From: an uncultured Bacilli bacterium
Lineage (GTDB): Bacteria; Bacillota_I; Bacilli_A; RF39; UBA660
Reading direction: 5' to 3'
Length of the DNA: 15,516 nucleotides
Assembly: GCA_934098745.1 (NCBI GenBank)
Contig: CAKOPG010000024.1
Coordinates: forward strand, 1 to 15,516
Shown: positions 13,374-15,516 of the stretch, in pieces
Position numbering within the stretch: position 1 is the first letter of the stretch
Layout: every line of letters starts with the position of its first letter
Translations under genes and position numbers: made by a program
The notes under the pieces: generated by a model
What the model was told of the DNA's origin: nothing
The model's database searches: none
The model's input: only the letters and a program-made list of their open reading frames with translations

Positions 13374-15230
13374 ATGGCTAAAAAACAATTTAAAGCTGAA
13401 TCTAAAAAACTATTAGATATGATGATTAATTCTATCTATACTAATCCTGAAATATTCTTACGAGAATTAATATCTAATGCTAGTGATGCTATTGATAAAT
13501 TATATTATGCATCTCTAACAGATAAATTAATCAAAGTAAAAAAAGAAGATTTAGCTATTTTAATTAAATTAGATAAAGAGAATAGAACTATAACTATAAC
13601 TGATAATGGTTGTGGTATGACAGAACAAGAACTAGAAGAAAACTTAGGTACTATTGCCAAAAGTGGTTCTGAATTATTTAAAGAACAAAATGATAAATCT
13701 AAAGATCTATCTATAATTGGTCAATTTGGTGTCGGTTTCTATTCATCATTTATGGTTGCTAAAGAAGTAGAAGTAATAAGTAAAAGTATGAATAGTGATA
13801 AATCTTATAAATGGCTATCTAGTGGAGCTACCGGATATACCGTAGAAGAAGCTAAAAAAGATACTACCGGTACAGATCTAATCCTATATCTTAAAGATAA
13901 TGATGAATTTAATAATTATGATGAATATCTAGAAGAAGATAAAATTATATCTATTATTAAAAAATATTCTGACTATATAAAATATCCTATTAAAATGGAA
14001 GTAACTGAAGATAAAAAGAAAGTTCTTAAAACTCTAAATAGTATGATACCTATATGGAAGAAAGATCAAAAAGAAGTCAAAGAAGAAGAATATAATGATT
14101 TCTATACTGATAAATTTTATGATTATGAAAAACCATTAAAAGTAATTAGAACTTCTGTTGAAGGATTAACTAGTTATCAAGGATTATTATTTATTCCATC
14201 TCATGCTCCATATAATTACTATACTAAAGAATATACTAAAGGATTACAACTATATTCTAAAGGTGTAATGATTATGGATAAATGTAGTGATATCTTACCA
14301 GATTACTTTAGCTTTGTTAAAGGTTTAGTAGATTCTGAAGATATAGCATTAAATATATCTCGTGAGACTATGCAACAAAATCATCAAATAAAATTAATTG
14401 CTAAAAATATAGAAAACAAAATTCATAAAGAATTACTTAATATGTTAAAAGAAGAAAGAGATAATTATGAAAAATTCTACCAAGCTTTTGGTATGCAATT
14501 AAAACATGGTATATATGAAAGTTATGGTATGAATAAAGATAAATTACAAGATTTATTATTATTCTATAGTTCAAAAGATGATAAATATACTAGTTTATCT
14601 GAATATGTTTCTAGAATGAAGGAAGATCAAAAAGATATTTATTATGCTAGTGGTGAAAGTATTTCTAGTATAAAAATGCTACCACAAACAGATATGATTA
14701 TTGATAAAGGATATGAAGTATTATATCTAACTGAATACTTAGATGAATTCGTAATAAAAATATTAAATAATTATCAAGAAAAGAACTTTGTAAATGTTTG
14801 TGATAAAGAAGCTATTACTGAAACTGAAGAAGAAAAGAAAGCTATTGAAAAAATAAATGAAGATAATAAAGACATTTTAACTATTATGAAAGACACTTTA
14901 AAAGATAATGTTATAGATGTTAAATTTACTAATAAGTTAAAGAAATATCCTGTATGTTTATCTTCAGCTTCTGATTTATCTCTAGAAATGGAAAAAATAA
15001 TTAATACTATGCCAAGTAATGGTGAAAAAGTAAAAGCCGAAGTAATTCTAGAAATAAATGAAAATCATGATATTAGTAAAAAACTAAAAGAACTACATAC
15101 TGAAGGAAAAGATGAAGAACTAAAAACATATACTAAAATATTATATAACCAAGCTAGATTAATATCTGGATTAAATGTAGATAATCCTAATGAATTAACC
15201 GACATGATATGCAGTTTAATATCTAAATAA
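13374..15230 (+). CDS. htpG: Molecular chaperone HtpG (Hsp90)
   Basis: Cytosolic ATP-dependent chaperone, 618 residues, normal for bacterial Hsp90. The N-terminal GHKL ATPase shows FLRELISNASDAIDKL (27-43, with the catalytic Glu31 and Asn35), DNGCGM (77-82), TIAKSGS and the GQFGVGFYSSFM lid/glycine motif (116-127), then GTDLILYL. The middle domain contains PIWKK, LLFIPSHAPY, LYSKGVMIMDKCSDILPDYFSFVKGLVDSEDIALNISRE with the Arg that contacts the ATP gamma phosphate (shown here in part only: NISRETMQQN). The C-terminal part is the dimerisation domain; there is no MEEVD tail, as expected in bacteria. The N terminus MAKKQFKAESKKLLDMM matches the family start, and GAGTGAT precedes the ATG. It has its own promoter and a likely CIRCE-type operator. 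Confidence 0.97.
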   Translation: MAKKQFKAESKKLLDMMINSIYTNPEIFLRELISNASDAIDKLYYASLTDKLIKVKKEDLAILIKLDKENRTITITDNGCGMTEQELEENLGTIAKSGSELFKEQNDKSKDLSIIGQFGVGFYSSFMVAKEVEVISKSMNSDKSYKWLSSGATGYTVEEAKKDTTGTDLILYLKDNDEFNNYDEYLEEDKIISIIKKYSDYIKYPIKMEVTEDKKKVLKTLNSMIPIWKKDQKEVKEEEYNDFYTDKFYDYEKPLKVIRTSVEGLTSYQGLLFIPSHAPYNYYTKEYTKGLQLYSKGVMIMDKCSDILPDYFSFVKGLVDSEDIALNISRETMQQNHQIKLIAKNIENKIHKELLNMLKEERDNYEKFYQAFGMQLKHGIYESYGMNKDKLQDLLLFYSSKDDKYTSLSEYVSRMKEDQKDIYYASGESISSIKMLPQTDMIIDKGYEVLYLTEYLDEFVIKILNNYQEKNFVNVCDKEAITETEEEKKAIEKINEDNKDILTIMKDTLKDNVIDVKFTNKLKKYPVCLSSASDLSLEMEKIINTMPSNGEKVKAEVILEINENHDISKKLKELHTEGKDEELKTYTKILYNQARLISGLNVDNPNELTDMICSLISK

Positions 15231-15252
15231 GCAAGAATTTCTTGCTTTTTTA
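15229..15252 (+). terminator. Terminator of htpG
   Basis: AAGCAAGA pairs with TCTTGCTT (8 bp, ATT loop), then a T run. The stem starts inside the TAA stop (15228-15230). Confidence 0.85.
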
Positions 15253-15259
15253 ATATCCA

Positions 15260-15295
15260 AAAAGGCCCCTAAGTATAATACTTAGGGACCCTTTT
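15260..15295. terminator. Strong dyad downstream of htpG, copy 1 of an inverted pair; second terminator
   Basis: Arms CCCTAAGTAT (15267-15276) and ATACTTAGGG (15278-15287) around a single central base, extended outward by AAAAGG / CCTTTT with a small internal loop. T-rich runs on both sides suit termination in either direction. Read on the minus strand, 30 bases (15295-15266) match the element at 15429-15458 at 26 positions. Confidence 0.75.
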
Positions 15296-15317
15296 ATTTT
15301 TTTATTTTCCTATATAA

Positions 15318-15346
15318 ATTATAGCATGACACTAATTTTCTGTAAA
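15318..15346 (-). promoter_or_regulatory. Possible minus-strand promoter reading toward dyad copy 1
   Basis: On the minus strand TTTACA (15346-15341), 17 bp, TATAAT (15323-15318) with TGC extension. A start near 15311 would make a short RNA of roughly 50-60 nt ending at the 15260-15295 hairpin. No reading frame follows on that strand, so the product would be a small RNA or nothing; AT-richness makes chance promoters common. Confidence 0.4.
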
Positions 15347-15378
15347 TACAAAATTCGATTTTTTTAGAATTTAAAATG

Positions 15379-15407
15379 TTGTAAAATATAGTCTGAATCC
15401 TTATAAT
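15379..15407 (+). promoter_or_regulatory. Promoter for the gene starting at 15478
   Basis: TTGTAA (15379-15384), 17 bp, TATAAT (15402-15407). It predicts a leader of about 65 bases that contains dyad copy 2. Confidence 0.6.
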
Positions 15408-15428
15408 GTAAGGTATTTGCATGCATAC

Positions 15429-15458
15429 AAAAAGGTCCTTAAGTATTATACTTAAGGA
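15429..15458 (+). repeat. Dyad copy 2 in the leader of the last gene
   Basis: Arms CCTTAAGTAT (15437-15446) and ATACTTAAGG (15448-15457) around one central T, preceded by AAAAAGGT. It lies 21 bases after the predicted -10 and 7 bases before the GAGGAG Shine-Dalgarno. There is no T run, so it is not a terminator here. It could be a DNA operator (dyad of 7-1-7 form TAAGTAT-N-ATACTTA) or an mRNA leader hairpin. Confidence 0.65.
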
Positions 15459-15477
15459 TATAATGAGGAGTATAAAT

Positions 15478-15516
15478 ATGACTGGTAGAAAGAAGAATAT
15501 TTATTTAGCAGTAAGT
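15478..15516 (+). CDS. Start of an unidentified gene, 3' partial
   Basis: ATG preceded by GAGGAG at about 7 bases, then MTGRKKNIYLAVS, open to the window end. Thirteen residues are too few to name it; a basic start followed by hydrophobic residues could be a signal or TM segment. The promoter at 15379 and the leader dyad support it as a real, regulated gene. Confidence 0.55.
   Translation, partial: MTGRKKNIYLAVS

Overview
The window reads as chromosome of an AT-rich, low-GC Firmicutes/Mollicutes-related bacterium, probably an uncultured gut Bacilli lineage of the RF39 type. This placement rests on four things: codon use, Shine-Dalgarno sequences of the GGAGG/GGTGAT type, surface proteins with 26-residue DUF285 (BspA-like) leucine-rich repeats, and C-terminal NPQTG-TM-basic tails of sortase type. 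TGG is used for Trp and TGA ends one gene, so I see no sign of the Mycoplasma code. TAG is a normal stop (tmk, the YigZ-family gene and the 186-aa gene end in it).

Layout. Positions 1-3590 form a cell-surface block: the end of a DUF285 repeat protein whose reading frame is cut by one in-frame TAG before its beta-repeat and CUB-like C-terminal domains, then two paralogous secreted proteins with a cohesin-like domain followed by cadherin-like beta-sandwich domains; the second carries NPQTG. Positions 3615-9533 are housekeeping: a DUF368 polyprenyl-phosphate transporter, a variant thymidylate kinase, a convergent YigZ/IMPACT protein, uvrC, then a two-gene unit of an unknown one-TM protein overlapping holA. 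Positions 9540-11003 hold a minus-strand QMxEIR-repeat protein of accessory type and a translationally coupled pair of small membrane proteins. Positions 11029-12212 hold a Cys-rich NPQTG surface protein with its own promoter and a structured leader. Positions 12232-15252 hold a two-TM protein with a possible PH-like domain and htpG (Hsp90). The end (15253-15516) carries a 30-bp dyad element in two divergent copies, each just downstream of a predicted promoter, and the first codons of a further gene.

How it works together. Most genes are single units with their own promoter and a compact intrinsic terminator, many overlapping the stop codon. Many promoters share an extended -10, TGNTATAAT. 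The best regulatory call is a CIRCE-like operator (9-N9-9) over the -35 of htpG, suggesting HrcA control. The surface genes look like an adhesion or host-interaction set whose anchoring would need a sortase encoded elsewhere. I found no tRNA, rRNA, CRISPR array or insertion sequence. The points most worth follow-up are the in-frame TAG, the htpG operator and the divergent dyad pair near 15260-15460.
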